The notes beneath the pieces were generated by a model. That model saw nothing but the letters and a program-made list of their open reading frames with translations. It did not search any database and was not told the origin of the DNA. A stretch of 64,000 bases of DNA. Origin: Corynespora cassiicola (Eukaryota; Ascomycota; Dothideomycetes; Pleosporales; Corynesporascaceae). The stretch spans positions 2,046,001 to 2,110,000 of the forward strand of contig JAEUWY010000023.1 of the NCBI GenBank assembly GCA_022059125.1, given 5' to 3'. A program made the translations under genes and the position numbers. Of this stretch, positions 1 to 11,800 are shown piece by piece (position 1 is the first letter of the stretch; the number at the start of each line of letters is the position of its first letter).

Positions 1-874
1 ACTACGACCATCACTATCGGATAGCTCACTTAATCTACACTCAGAGAGACATCCATCTACATCAAACACCACTACCGCACGTCAACCCCAAGCTTCCACA
101 TCATGCAAAAAAGAAACCCTTTGAGCACAGTCAATTCATAAACTCATTACATTTCCCCCCTGATTTTTTATTTCATTTCATTCATGCTAATGCTCCGCTC
201 GAATAAAAAGGAGAAGAAAGGAATAAAGTAAAGAAACCCATGATTCATAAAGCCATAACACACGTTTACCCGTCAGCCTCGTATATCAGCCGCGGGATTA
301 GCAGCAACATGGCGGCAAAAAAAAAGCAGAACAGCATACGAACCCCGTGCTGCCACCCCCGCCAAGGAAATCTACCATGTATCCGTTTCGATGATTGCGT
401 ACCCCACGTCCCAGAAAAACGGGTACATGTTCAAACGCATGCACTTCCCCGGATATCATCCCGGCGGTGAGAACGAGTCACTGCAAGGAAATAGTGACGT
501 ATCCGGTAATAGGGTTGGTAAAACAGCTGCAAGGACTTGGCCTCGTGGCTCATAAGCGTAGACGAGGGTGGAGAAAGCGCATTATTAAACATAAAGCCGG
601 CCTCTCAAGAGGATCTTCTATCGAACTGTATGCTGGGGGACCCCCGGAGGAAAAAGAAGATTCGTACCGCTTTTGTGCTTGGCTTATGTGTCAAAGCTCG
701 ATAGCCAGACCACATATAATGTCAGAATTATGCCGGGCGAGTATCATGATATCGATTCCATGTGGCTAGCTCCGTCGCATCAATTCGCCTTTAGATTGTC
801 GTTTTCCTCACCCACGCGCGGGGGGCTCCTCGAGGACGAGGATTTGGGTCGAAACGGGGAGACACTCCGGCTGT
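1..874. other. Intergenic / gene edge, no supported gene
   Basis: I find no reading frame here with recognisable domains, codon structure or splice sites. The first 240 bases are AT-richer and look like a UTR or spacer. The short open frames between 240 and 990 overlap each other in different frames and have no family resemblance. The part next to 875 is probably the 3' UTR of the deneddylase gene. Confidence 0.5.
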
Positions 875-1886
875 TCACGGCATTAGCAAAGTCATCAGTG
901 AATACCATCTCCTCCGCGATATCTGATACACAAGGAAGCGGGAGACCCACGATCGTCTCCGTTCACCTTCTTTCCTCCGCTCCTCGATGATGCGCAGCAT
1001 CGTCTTGCGGCCGTCCGAGGCGTTGATGTGCTGGTCCTTCATCGTCATGCTGATCTTGCGGGTCGCGTCTGCGCGCAACAGGCGCTTGATGAGCAGGTGC
1101 TTCATCAATACGCACACGAACACGCCGCAGTCGCTTCCATTTTCCTGCTGGGGAGCATCGTCCATGTGACAAAACCGCAGACGCTTGCCTAGCAAGATCT
1201 CGAGCTTCTGGGAGGTATTCCGGGCTTCCCGGTCGTTGGACGGTGAGAGCGAGTCGTAGTGGAACGCCACGCCGTCGATGATGGAGACCAGCAGTAGGGA
1301 CCAGTGTGATCCACCCTCGGCATGAGTGACATCACTGTTGTCGTTTATGGGAAGGAAGATGTGGGTGACAGTGTCGAACTTGGGGAGGGCCTCCTTGAGA
1401 GTGAGGGGATTGGGTGTGTTCATGAGCATAAAGGACATGGACGGCCGTAGTAGGACGATCGAGGCCTTGGGATAGGCTTTGAGCTCTTCGCGCTCGAGGT
1501 ATCTAGCGCTATGTGAGCAGCGGTACAGGGGAGCACGGGAGCTGGCCGTACTCTTGCCAGAATGCAATTGCCTGGGATGTGGTCAGTCGGGGACCATGCT
1601 ACCAAATAGGAGGCACAAGCTCACGTTGTCGGTCAACCAGTCGTACTTGATGCTGTCCACATCGGCCTTGGTCACTGCGGCATATCAGCAGTACGCCCTC
1701 AATATTGTCGAGCAAGCACACGCCAGGCCGGCTACTCACACCGCACGTCGTAGTCTGCCAGAGGGTTAGCCGGGGCGGCATCCGCACGCCGACAAGCAAC
1801 TCACAAGACAAGTAGGCATCGTCTGGGCTCAAGCTTCCTCCAAACTGCCTCTTGACACCGTCCGTCAGTCTGGTAAGCGACGGCAT
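875..1886 (-). CDS. NEDD8-specific cysteine protease (NEDP1/SENP8, Ulp1 C48 family)
   Basis: The product removes NEDD8/Rub1 from cullins or matures it, as known for NEDP1/SENP8. Five exons are inferred: 1886-1805, 1754-1740, 1674-1625, 1571-1552 and 1502-875, summing to 795 bases and 264 residues. The joined N-terminus carries the family segments DDAYLSYYDVRLT and DWLTDNAIAFWQEYLE. The catalytic triad is visible: His122 in GSHWSLLLV, Asp139 in FHYDSL and Cys181 in GSDCGVFVC, with oxyanion Gln175 just before. Two exons are tiny (15 and 20 bases). The start at 1886 gives a short leader before the conserved segment. The last 30 or so residues are basic and poorly conserved in look, so the 3' end is the least certain part. 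The small size and lack of a long N-terminal domain favour NEDP1 over Ulp1/Ulp2. Confidence 0.85.
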
Positions 1887-2723
1887 CCTACTTCCTTCGG
1901 GCTTGGTGGCACGCTCCGCTCGACTGGGTTCCTACGGGCTGGGCTAGGGCTTGTGGGTACAAAAGAAGAGCAAGGTGCAGTGTCGCGCGGGCTGTCGCAG
2001 TGAGGAAATAAATTCAGGCTGCCGTGTCCGGGAGACGCGAAGGGTTATGCAGGTGAGATTGGACCCAGAATGTCTGCCTGGGTGGTCCCACGGTCGGCCG
2101 CTGGGGACTCGATGGCGCCGCGGGGCAGTGTGGGCTCGCAGGGATGACGTGGGTGGCCACTGGTTGATGCGAACGGGAAAAGCGCCGCAGAGTCTGGCCG
2201 CGTATCTTCGATTGGCCAATGGCAGTGATTTCTGGCCCGGGCAAGGCTGGGGAACCGTTTGGGTGTGTTTGATTGGGGCAGCCTGGGAAATTCTTCACGA
2301 GGATAGCGATGGGATGAATTGTTGTGGTGCGCGTTGCCCGGGTGAGTGAGGGAGAGGGGGGGTTGTGCTAGCACGTGCTTGCTTCTGCTCGACCCGTAAC
2401 GGACGGGCTGGCTGGCTGCAGCCTGTGTTTCTGGACCGCAACCTTGGGATGTACGAGCAACCGCGACTGCAGCTCCTAGCCCGTCGTAGTCGTAAGCTCG
2501 CCCTTGTGTTTCGCGACCATGTCCGGAGCAGACTACCACACGCTCTTCAAACATAGACGGGCCTCCGGCTCATGTATGAAACCTTTTTTTTTCTTGTCTA
2601 AGTCTTGCACATACAACCAAACGCCTCCCAGCCTATGGACTTTTTGACCAAGACGCCTCGTCGTGTCCGTTCCATTGTCGCATCATTTCATGGGCACTTT
2701 TGTCCCTTTGCCCCTCCAACACT
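1887..2723. other. Intergenic, promoter of deneddylase and 3' UTR of aminotransferase
   Basis: This GC-rich stretch separates the deneddylase start from the aminotransferase stop. Open frames in it lie on both strands in overlapping phases and show no domain. A T-run near 2582-2594 may be part of the aminotransferase 3' end. No gene is supported. Confidence 0.5.
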
Positions 2724-4184
2724 CTAAGGGAGCTCGTCAACAGTCTCCTTCGCACCATTGGTCTTGTTGCTGCCCCACTGTTCCGGCTTGTCCACCCTGT
2801 AGAGCCAGCCCTGCTTGTCCTCAATCTTGCCGAGCTGGATGCCCTTGAGGGTTGTGATGAGCTTAGTCCAGACCGGCCCAGGCTCATCGGAGCCATCGCG
2901 GAACAAGAACTTGTCGCCCTTGGACTCCATTGTGATGGACTTGATGGGGACGAGGGCTGCAGCGGTGCCAGCTGCGAGCACCTCGTCGAACTCCTTGAGC
3001 TCATCGTAGGGGATCTGAAATTGGGTTAGAAGGCAATTCAGCCTACATATATATAGCCTCTGCTCACCTCACGGGACTCGGCCTCCCAGCCAAAGGACCT
3101 GGCAATCTCGAGGATGCTGTCACCAGTCACACTACGAATGACATTTTTGCTGTTCGAGGACACGAGCTTAATCTTGTCCCCGTCCTTCTTGACACCAATG
3201 AAGGCCGAGGTCGAGAATTCGTCGATGACGGACCTCGTCTTGCTGTCCAGATGCAGTGTGATGCCATAGCCCTGCTTGTGGGCCTTCTCGCTCCACCGGA
3301 GCACGGGGGCGTAGTTTCCGCCGACCTTGGCCGAGCCAGTTCCCTCGGGCGCCGCGCGGTCGAACTGCTCCAAAATCAAGGCATCGACTGGGTGGGTTCC
3401 GTGGTAGACGCCTGTGGGGACAACGAAGACGACAAAAGTGTACTCCTCGGGCGGGTTCAATCCGAGCTGTGCAGAGCTTCCAAAAAGCAAGGGGCGGATG
3501 TACATGGCTGCGCCAGTCTCATGAGGAGGAACATAGGCAGCGTTCATGCCCACTGCCAGCTTGACGCTCTCGAGAAAGTGCTCGGTAGGCACCCCAGGGA
3601 TAGAGATGAAAGAAGCCGAGTGCTGCATCCGCTCGGCGTTCTTATTTGGCCTGAAAATGTTGATGTTGCCGTCCGGGGCACGGAAGGCCTTGAGACCCTC
3701 GTAGCACTGCTGGCCGTAGTTCAAGCCGGGAGCCATTCCGTGAATCCTCAAGAAAGGGTCCTCGACGAAAACAGGCGGGGTCCATTTCCCGTCCTTGACC
3801 GAGTAATGTGACTCAACATGGCCAGCCACTGGGAAAGTCAGCTGGATGCTCACGGAAACCTGCAAACGAGACGGCCTGATAGCCAGCAGATTGATGCCAT
3901 ACGCAGCACTCGACATGAGTGATTCCAGCTCTTCCGAGTGCCATACTCCAGCTCTTCAAGAATTGGCCATGGCGTGCGCTACCAGGCCCCGAGAAACACG
4001 AAAAAAATTCAGAGAAGAATAACGGAAAATCTAAAACATACCCTCGCGGATTTTAAAGCCAATGTTGCTCCAGTCTGCCAATATGTCAGTATGTGCCCGC
4101 CGTCTCGATGCCCGACCATGCGAGCAGTTTGCAGGCGAATGACGCACCGATGGTGTTAACGGGCGGGGGAGGGTAGGCAGCCAT
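2724..4184 (-). CDS. Branched-chain amino acid aminotransferase (BCAT, class IV PLP enzyme)
   Basis: The enzyme interconverts leucine, isoleucine and valine with their 2-oxo acids, using pyridoxal phosphate and 2-oxoglutarate/glutamate. Four exons fit: 4184-4148, 4074-4042, 3828-3068 and 3014-2724, giving 373 residues. The first two small exons supply MAAYPPPPVNTIDWSNIGF, which joins cleanly to REVAGHVESHYSV. Family motifs follow: GMAPGLNYGQQCYEGLKAF, the PLP lysine in GSAKVGGNYAPVL, the DEFSTSAFIG loop and GTAAALVPI near the C-terminus. Length matches fungal BCATs. An ATG exists inside the third exon (3916), but it would bypass the conserved N-terminus. No strong mitochondrial presequence is seen, so the cytosolic form is more likely; this is inference. 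It is divergent from the Erv2 gene. Confidence 0.93.
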
Positions 4185-4681
4185 GGTCACGGTTTCTTGG
4201 TGAGGCTTTGTTGTGTTGTCTTGGGTCTATAACAGGGTGAATCGAGGATGGAGGTTTCGAAAGCTTATTGATCTTGTGTAAGCTCGTAACGTGAGTTTTG
4301 GTTGCGATATCGGTGCCACTGCGGCCGTGGATATCCGTTACAGTCCGCTGGAATATATCAAAGGGCGAGCTGCGTCGCTCACTGACCCTCAGCCTTGCAT
4401 CCGTAGAGCTCACGCATGCTCCTTTCCGGAATGGCCGTTCCTGCAGCACCCACCCCTCGGGATGCACGCGGTCCCTGGCGGCAGGATTACGCGGGGTGGT
4501 GTGAAGGTCGGGTCAGGCTTGGCATTTGCCTGAGATAATCTCAAGCTCTGGAGCTTGCTGCCAGAAGTCGACTTCAATACAGCTCCGCACAACGACACGC
4601 CGTCGCCTTCTTGTCAGCACGTTTACCCGAGCATCCCTTTTCGCATTCGCTGTAGTATATTTCCCCCCTGTACCATTAGCC
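4185..4681. promoter_or_regulatory. Divergent promoter region between BCAT and ERV2
   Basis: These 497 bases lie between two divergent start codons and must hold both promoters. The last 100 bases before 4682 are pyrimidine-rich, as often seen upstream of fungal starts. I see no clear TATA box and cannot assign an operator. Confidence 0.5.
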
Positions 4682-5373
4682 ATGTATTACCACACCGGAG
4701 TCAAGAGTCGCTTTGCCCTGCTGGCCCTTTTCCTTCTCGCTATGTTCACCTTTCTCCTCATAGGATCATATCAGGGACCAGGACAGCCAGCGCCCATCAG
4801 AGCATCCAAAGGCAAGAACAGTGGAGCAGTCCTTACAGGCCATGCAATCGCGCCCAAGCTGGGGAATGCTACGGCAAAGTACGTCCAAAAACCAGCGCGC
4901 CATTCCCTCCCATCCCATGCCGCGTGATGGCAATAAGCAAATGCGCGGAACTGACACATACCCCCTCGCAGGGCCGAGCTAGGGCGCGCGTCATGGAAAG
5001 TGCTGCATACGACGTTTGCGCGCTTCCCCGAGAAGCCCACCGAAGACGAGAAGGAAGCCCTGCGGTCATTCGTACACCTGTTCCAGCGACTGTATCCTTG
5101 GTACGCGACACGCCACCTATAGCTGAGCTACGTGCGGCTAACCTCGTTGGCAGTGGGGAGTGTGCCGAACACTTCGGACAAGTGCTGGCCAAATATCCCC
5201 CTCAGGTATCTTCACGGTCAGCGGCGGCCATGTGGGGTTGCTACGTGCACAACATTGTGAACAAGAGGCTACACAAACCCGAGTTCAACTGCGAGAACAT
5301 CGGGGATGCTTACGACTGCGGATGCGGAGACGAAGACCCGAAGGACAAGGGTCAGACTGGGAGTGCCGCATAG
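4682..5373 (+). CDS. ERV2: ER FAD-dependent sulfhydryl oxidase (Erv2)
   Basis: The enzyme makes disulfides with oxygen in the ER lumen and passes them to protein disulfide isomerase. Three exons fit: 4682-4878, 4972-5100 and 5154-5373, giving 181 residues. A signal anchor occupies about residues 10-30. The ERV/ALR fold is marked by the redox pair Cys109-Gly-Glu-Cys112 in LYPCGECAEHF, by SRSAAAMWGCYVHN with its FAD-binding His and Trp, and by the Asn-rich helix VHNIVNKRLHKP. The tail ends FNCENIGDAYDCGCG, and this CGC is the shuttle disulfide known in yeast Erv2 but absent from mitochondrial Erv1. That and the N-terminal anchor decide for Erv2. The second splice divides the CxxC cysteine codon. 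Confidence 0.93.
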
Positions 5374-6533
5374 AACCCCGGACGGAGGCGCTATGGAGAC
5401 GGGAGTCCAGACGGGAATCCAGACAGGGTCAGAAGAAGAAGGGGGCGCAGGAGTGGTAACCCCATTCGCGCAGCTGTCCTCGAGCAATAGTAGCGAGGGC
5501 ACAGCAAGGCGCCTTCGCGCTCGGGGGATGTGCTAGTGCACCTGGACTTCTGGCCCGAGAGGGGCCGCCCAGGACGCAGTTCCTACGAGGCGCGAGCCAG
5601 AAAAACAATCAAACCCATCATGTCCCGCGCTGCGCCAAATTGGCCTATGTCTTATCAGACGGATGATGGGGAGGAAAAATGGCAGTTTACAGCTGACGTA
5701 GGGCTGGTCACGCCCTCCCGCCGGCCGCGTTGAATGACCCAGGACAGCGGAAGACCAGGCTCCTCCCGGCTGCGCTGCGTGTCGCGATAGGTCACGTCAG
5801 CGGGTTTCAGCGAGAGTGTCTTGGATACGTAGCTCGTAGTGGTGGGGGATAGTGTCTGGTCGGCGCAAGTGCCGGACTCGGGGAGGCCATCGAGGTCGAA
5901 TAGGAGCTCACGCGGTCAGCCCGCCAAGGGGTCTTTGAGTCGAGCATTCTCCTGAGTATTGGAAGGGTCTCTCTGGCAATGGCAGCGACAGAGCGGATAA
6001 ATGCTCGTCTACCTGCGACGGCCAGCGCATCCCCTGGCTATGCAGACGTCGCCCATCCACGTCATAGGCGAGCTGGGCGGTGATATGTGAGCACGGCGAA
6101 GGGGGGAGTCGACCCAGGACTGCTACACAGCTACAACAGCTACGCAGTTCCGCGCCCGCGCCCGCGCTGAGGGGTGGTACTAGTCGCTCCGCTGTCGATC
6201 GACCCGGTCTTGTGGCTTACGTCCCTGGCCCGTCGGCGGACCTGATGGGTTCGTCGCGTGATTATTTTTGGCCTGGGAGCGCGCATCTTGCATGGGCGGC
6301 AGTGTCAAGGCAGGATGCGACAGGGGCAGAGGCGCTGGCGGCCACTAGCGCGTGCGAAAAGACCGTGTTTGATGGACGCTCCAAGTTCCAACACCAACGT
6401 GAAACTCGAGTCCCCGCAGCAATCGATAGCATTGCCGCTCGCTGCTGCTGGACCTGACCGACTCTTCCTCTTCTTCCATTGACCATCTGCCAGCTGTACA
6501 CCGCCAGTTTGTATCCCCAACACCCAGCCCACC
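5374..6533. other. Intergenic, no supported gene
   Basis: The first part is probably Erv2 3' UTR and the last part the promoter and leader of the LYAR gene. Short frames between 5530 and 6480 have no domain and no consistent exon structure. No repeat or RNA gene is visible. Confidence 0.5.
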
Positions 6534-8430
6534 ATGGTTTCGTTCTCCTGCGAGGTATGTTTACTCGACCGCTGCCCCCCATGGCACCCGCCCGCCCCTC
6601 AGCTGTTTACCCCCGTATCCCACCCTGACGCCCCTGGCCGTCCATCTGGAGCTCGTGAGGATGGAAGCTTACCGCGGCCTGCGTCCAACAGAACTGTGGA
6701 GACGTCCTCACCAAGAAAAAACTCGATCCCCATCGCAACCAGTGCTATGGCGCCTACTTCACCTGCCTCGACTGCATGATAACGTTTGAGGGCACCAAAT
6801 ACAGGTCCCACACGGTACGCGACCCCATCCAGCATTTTTGACTTGATTTTTGTGTGCGAGTTTGCGAGGGACGAGAGAAAAAAACACCCGGACTGCGGTT
6901 CGTGATGTTTGTTTGTGGCTCGCGGAAAAATCTTTGGTTCGTCCCGCAATGACGCAGAGCTAACCCGCCGGCCCACAGAGCTGCATCAGCGAGGACCAAA
7001 AGTACCAGGGCAAGCTCTACAAGGAGAAGAAGCCCAAGACGCCTCAACACCAGAAGAACGGCAGCGCTCAGCAGAACGACTCGCAGGCCCTCGTGAAGAG
7101 CGCCTATGTCGAGGATGCGCCCGACGCAGATAGCGGCGCCCTCGCTATCGTTGATGCCCCACCACGCGCCCCGAGCCCGCCGCCCGCAGCACGCTCGCTC
7201 GGCTTCGAAGAGCAGGCTGCCCTCCCGCCCGTCAACGTCTTTGATTTTCTCGATAACTCGGAGACGCCCAGTGCTCGCCGCACTGCCCAGCCCGTCGACG
7301 AGGCGCACATGCTCGAGGACAGTGCGCCCCCTCCATATGAATCACAACCTCCCAGCGCTGCTCTCGATGTCATGAAATTTCAGGTTGCCGACGACGACGA
7401 CGAGAGTTTCGCTGCAAATGGCTTTGCCTATGGGACCGAACCTGTCCGCCCGACCATGGAGCGTCACGATACATTCAACGAGAAAGAGCAGGACCCCAAT
7501 TTTGTCACGCCCGCGCCCAAGTCGAAGCACTCCCGAACCAAGTCTCGCGATAAGGATGTAGATACCACCATCAAGAAGGCGGAGCGCAAGAGGAAGCGCA
7601 ACTCCCCGGCCGAGCTTGACATGTCTCTGGTGCGCGCCCAGGAAGAGAGGGACACCATGATGGCCGATGCTCCGCCGGTGCTGCACTCGGGCTTGACTGG
7701 CGGACTGAACAGGCTGCTGGCTCGCCCAGAGTTCCCGCCCTCCCCTGAGTACTCTGGTGACTATGTCGAAAATTCGCCCCTGAGCCCCATGAAGCGACAC
7801 AAGCAAGGAGTGTCCAAGGCGCTACTGCGCGCGCAGAAGGAATGGGACGCCCAGCAGGAGAAAGACCGCAAGGCCGAGATCAAGGAAGAAAAGGCCCGCC
7901 AAAAAGAGGAGAAGAAGGAAAAGGAGAGGGGCCGTGAGCGCGAACGCAAGGAGCGTAAGGCCAGCACCGCCCTCGTGAAGATCAAGCCCAAGAAAAGACG
8001 GGACGAGTCTGCCCGTGAGAGCCGCAAGACGCGCGAGGGTGACCGCCGCCGCAAGAAGCAGTACTCCGAGTCGCCTTCTCCCTCACGTGAGAAGAAGACG
8101 CTCAAGGCCATCGAATACCACCCGGAACCCCCGACCACCGAGGCCAACGGCCAGCTGATTGTGCGCCCCAACGGTGAACTTGTGTCCGTCAAGACCGAGG
8201 TCGATGCGCGCGCCGACCTCTTCATGTCCTTCATCAACAAGGGCCCAGACTCGGAGCGCGGCATGAGCGTTAACAAGGCACTGAAGCGCTACCACCGCGA
8301 GCGCTACGAGCGCTGGGACGGCGAGGCCCACAAGGCCGACGAGGAGAAGGAGCTCTGGAAGAGCCTCCGCCTCAGGCGCAACGACCGCGGCGAGGTTGTG
8401 CTCTTCTTCGCCCCGCCCGAGATCGCATGA
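6534..8430 (+). CDS. LYAR-type C2HC zinc-finger nucleolar protein
   Basis: Members of this family act in the nucleolus in ribosome biogenesis and growth regulation. Three exons fit: 6534-6554, 6692-6814 and 6979-8430, giving 531 residues. The first exon encodes only MVSFSCE. Joined, the N-terminus reads SCENCGDVLTKKKLDPHRNQC and then FTCLDCMITFEGTKYRSHTSC, the paired Cys/His ligands of the zf-LYAR domain, followed by SEDQKYQGKLYKEKK. Residues about 85-430 are disordered, with acidic patches and a long Lys/Arg/Glu run (DNA about 7850-8090) likely to give nuclear and nucleolar targeting. A conserved-looking C-terminal block follows, from DLFMSFINKG to VVLFFAPPEIA. Only the zinc finger is diagnostic. 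Confidence 0.88.
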
Positions 8431-10380
8431 CTAGATACGGATCTCGACATTATCACCCGCATGCAGAGCTGCAGCTGTGAGGAGACGTCCCCGACATAGA
8501 AATGGAACACACGAGGCAACAAGGCGATGATGACGACGAACGACGCATACGGGTTGCATCTCTATGGATTTGGTACGGGACGGACTGGAGCATACGGTGT
8601 GATGAATGGCGATACCCTTCTACAACAACAACTACCACTACTACTACCACTACTACGGACTACTACTACTACTCTTGCAACGACAACGCAACACATATTC
8701 TTGGTTGATACCCGACTTTCAGTCAACTTCCCTTCGGGTGGATTGGTGTTTGGTTTCTGAATGATGAACAGATTTCCTTATTCTCTTTTCCTCTTTTCCC
8801 TTTCTCTCCATCCTTGTCGGAGCACGATCCTCGCAGACTCTCTACTCCTCATCGTTTGGTCATGTGCATGTCTTTCCATCTTTACGGCCTGATATATACG
8901 TTTTTTTCCATCTTCTTCGTCATCTTTCTGTTCATCCCATTTCCATTGGAACGAGCGGGGGAGGCAAAGGGCGGAGATTGGGTATGGACAAGGGGTACAC
9001 ACCTCTTTCTCCTGTCCAAGGGTTTCAACAATGTCTCCTTTCCGCTTTGAATCTTTATCTTTTTCCCATTGGAAGCACAGCACGGAATTCTTGCATGTTT
9101 GTTCTTGCATAGCGTTTCTCGTCTCTGTCTGGCTGCGCGTGCGTGCGTGCGTGCGTGCTGCTTTCTTCCTCCCTCTTCGAGAGGATGGATTGCCCCTAAT
9201 GATCCCCCAACCCGTTTCCCTTGGCACCTGTTCTTCTCTTCGTCTTGTCTTGTCCTGCGCTGGGTTGTACCGTGCTGTATTGTACTGTACCGTACTGTAC
9301 CATCATGGGCTGAGCCTTATCGGCGTCGGATGGGCCGTTCCCGCGGTTTCGGGAAGGAAGATGGGAAGTGTCAACTCTTTTCATTATTATTTTTTTCACC
9401 TACTCCAATGTGAATATTCAAGTCTTTGAGTTTGTTGTTGTGTTGGCCTTGCCCATTCTGTCATGTGTCGTGGGGACTTGTGAGGTGGTGGTTCGGTCTT
9501 GGAAGCAGGAAAGGATAGAGGTGTCGTTTTTTGGAAAGGGGGACCGACTAATGATGAAAGGGGGGCGGGGATGTGGTAATGGTAATCGTGCCGAAGGGTT
9601 TGTCTGGTGGGTTTGCCTGCTTGTCTATCTGTCTGACTGTGGTTTGAACGTGTGCCATGTGGTTGTGAGTCCTTGAATGGAGCTCCAGTAAGCATCAGTT
9701 TCTCGTCATTACACGGCGGGCTTACCGATGAGAGAAAAAAAAAACACACACACGGAAATCGAGGTTGCTCCGACTGACCCGCTCACAACTCTTCGAGTAC
9801 CAAGTGTATGCCATGTGATGGTCCAGAGAACGGAAACCAATGTCACTTGCCCCTAAGCAGTACACAGAAAATGCAGCCTCACACCATCACCGTGACGTTA
9901 TGCTCTCCATGTGGCCTACTAGCAGGGTGATATCTACTCAAGATAACATCCCAGACATCTACAGGTTCAAAGAGCCGCGATTACTATACGACACGGGGGC
10001 TAACATGTTGAACTGAGAGTGCTGATAGTATACCTTTCTTTTTTTGTTCAGTCATCATGCCGTCTATCATCGGAATCCTGCCCATACCCAAATCTCATCT
10101 TATCGTTACACACATCGTACATTCATCCCGAGGGCAATAAAAAACGCCGCGCCCTTATTTTTTTCCCTTCCAATGAGCCGTAACGTTACCCAAAGTGACC
10201 CCGCCATATGCACCTAAAAAAACACCCGGTCCCTTGCATTGTGCCCTGCATGAGGCGTGCATCCACGGTGTCTCCCCGAAAGCTCGGGATTAGTGAAAAA
10301 CAAACTCCGAGGCCGGAGATACACGTACAACACATGCCGTGTACTCGTACAAGATGCTCATCTAATCAAATCAAATCTAA
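8431..10380. other. Long intergenic region with simple repeats
   Basis: Nearly 2 kb without a supported gene, between the 3' ends of the LYAR gene and a gene on the other strand. It holds an imperfect trinucleotide run of (ACT/ACA)n at about 8626-8675, a GTGC tetranucleotide run at about 9138-9160, a short CTGTACCGTA-like repeat at about 9270-9300 and several T-runs. These look like UTR and spacer simple sequence. Confidence 0.5.
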
Positions 10381-11711
10381 TCATCTCGCATCCCTTAGCC
10401 ACGCCCAGAGCACAGAAGACGCCCAAAGCAGCACGCCCACCACGGCCACGGCGAAAGCTACCATGACGGCCATGACGCGGTCCCGCATCTCGAGGGCATC
10501 ACTAATCTCCAGGCGTGCCACCTTGCGGATCTTGCGGTGGAGGTGCCACGACCGTTGCTTCCTCTTCTTCTGGCCCTGCAGCGGCAGCGGTGGCGGCGGG
10601 TCAGACGCACCGCTGCCATTTTTATTTTTGGGCGCGATGGCTTCGTGCGGCTCTACGTGCTGACCCGCAGCGACGCCGCGCCGGTCCCAGGTGGTGACTT
10701 GCGGGTCCTGGTAGGGCTCTGGGTCCATGTTGGCGACTGCCTCCCACCAAGAAGACGGGTATAGGTAGGAGAGCAGGGGCCATGGCGAAGAAGAAGTTGA
10801 TGATGATGATGACGACGCCGACGAGGGCTGAGAACGCTGGCGGCGGGCACGGTCCGAGCGATTGATTAGGAAAAGGGAGACTAGGAAAGAAGTGAAAAGG
10901 AGGGGCGTGAGGAGGATCTGGGCGCGGGTATGGGCGTTAGTCTGGGTTGAATGCCAAGCGGGGGAAGTGGGGATTGGACGGTGAATGGAGTAGAACAAAA
11001 GGAATAGGGGAGCTTTGGGACCAGATAGGTGGGTAGGGTGGGTAGGGTGGGTAGGGTGGGTATTGGGGTAGGGCAGGCGGGTAGCCACGGTAGCTAAGGC
11101 ATTGAGCGATTGCCATGACCTTGGGGGGCTGTCGTCTTTGTCGGAGCTCCGTGAACGCCGATGCTCCGCCCCCCCTTGACCCCAGAAGCTTCTTTGAGGT
11201 TATGGTTGAAGACGTAAATACGCAGATAGGCAAATACGCAGACGGAGTCATCGGGGTTTAACGGAACAAGCATTGTCTTTCTTGGTGCGCTGGTCTCAAT
11301 GGCAGCTGGAGAGGGGCCACGGCAGATGCGCCGAAACGTTCTTTGCTCAGCACCGTCCCGTGCAAAGGCTGTGACGCTGCAAGGGTGGACCACGAAGGGG
11401 AAATGGTTCGAGAATGATTGCAAATGCTTGCAGATCTCCTGTTTATTGAGGGAGGCGGGGCGGGTGGGAAAGAGGGAAAGAGCCAGGGCTAGACTGGGCG
11501 GGAGCTGCTACGTACCTTCTTGATGGCCGGCTCGTCGTCGTCTACCGGAACTCCGGGTTCGCCGGGCTGCGGTGAAGCTGGCGGTGATGGCGAGGGCAAT
11601 GGGGTATTTGCGAGCTCCAGGAAGGGGTCCGTTTGCTTCTTGCTATTGGTCTTTCTGTGTCGCCTGCGTGGCGGCGAGAGCGGAGGGCTAGGCGGCAGAC
11701 GGTCCTGGCCG

Positions 11712-11750
<39 letters not shown>

Positions 11751-11800
11751 TGCTGGCGGCGGTGCTGCATCTGGTGGTGCTCGTGCATGAGGGTCGTCAT
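10381..11800 (-). CDS. Polyglutamine protein with two predicted membrane segments, unknown function
   Basis: I do not recognise the family with certainty. Two exons are proposed: 11800-11516 and 10941-10381, both splice sites in phase 0, giving 281 residues. The N-terminus is His/Gln-rich with an uninterrupted tract of about 15 Gln (DNA 11713-11756), then a Pro/Ser-rich basic stretch. The second exon opens with a hydrophobic segment (ILLTPLLFTSFLVSLFLI), then a Ser-rich hydrophilic region, the segment WHLHRKIRKVARLEISDALEMRDRV, and a C-terminal hydrophobic helix starting VMAVMVAFAVAVVGVLLW. This suggests a small membrane protein with a conserved basic juxtamembrane helix. The inferred intron is 574 bases, long for this window, so an extra exon or two separate transcripts cannot be excluded. 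Confidence 0.5.
11031..11060 (+). repeat. G-rich tandem repeat, 10-base unit
   Basis: A unit of GGGTAGGGTG is repeated three times inside the predicted intron of the polyglutamine gene. On the plus strand this gives seven runs of three G separated by one or two bases, the pattern expected of a G-quadruplex. Confidence 0.7.
11713..11756. repeat. CAG/CTG trinucleotide repeat encoding polyglutamine
   Basis: About 14 GCT/CTG units with one TTG interruption. Read on the minus strand the run encodes the Gln tract near the start of the two-membrane-segment protein. Confidence 0.85.
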
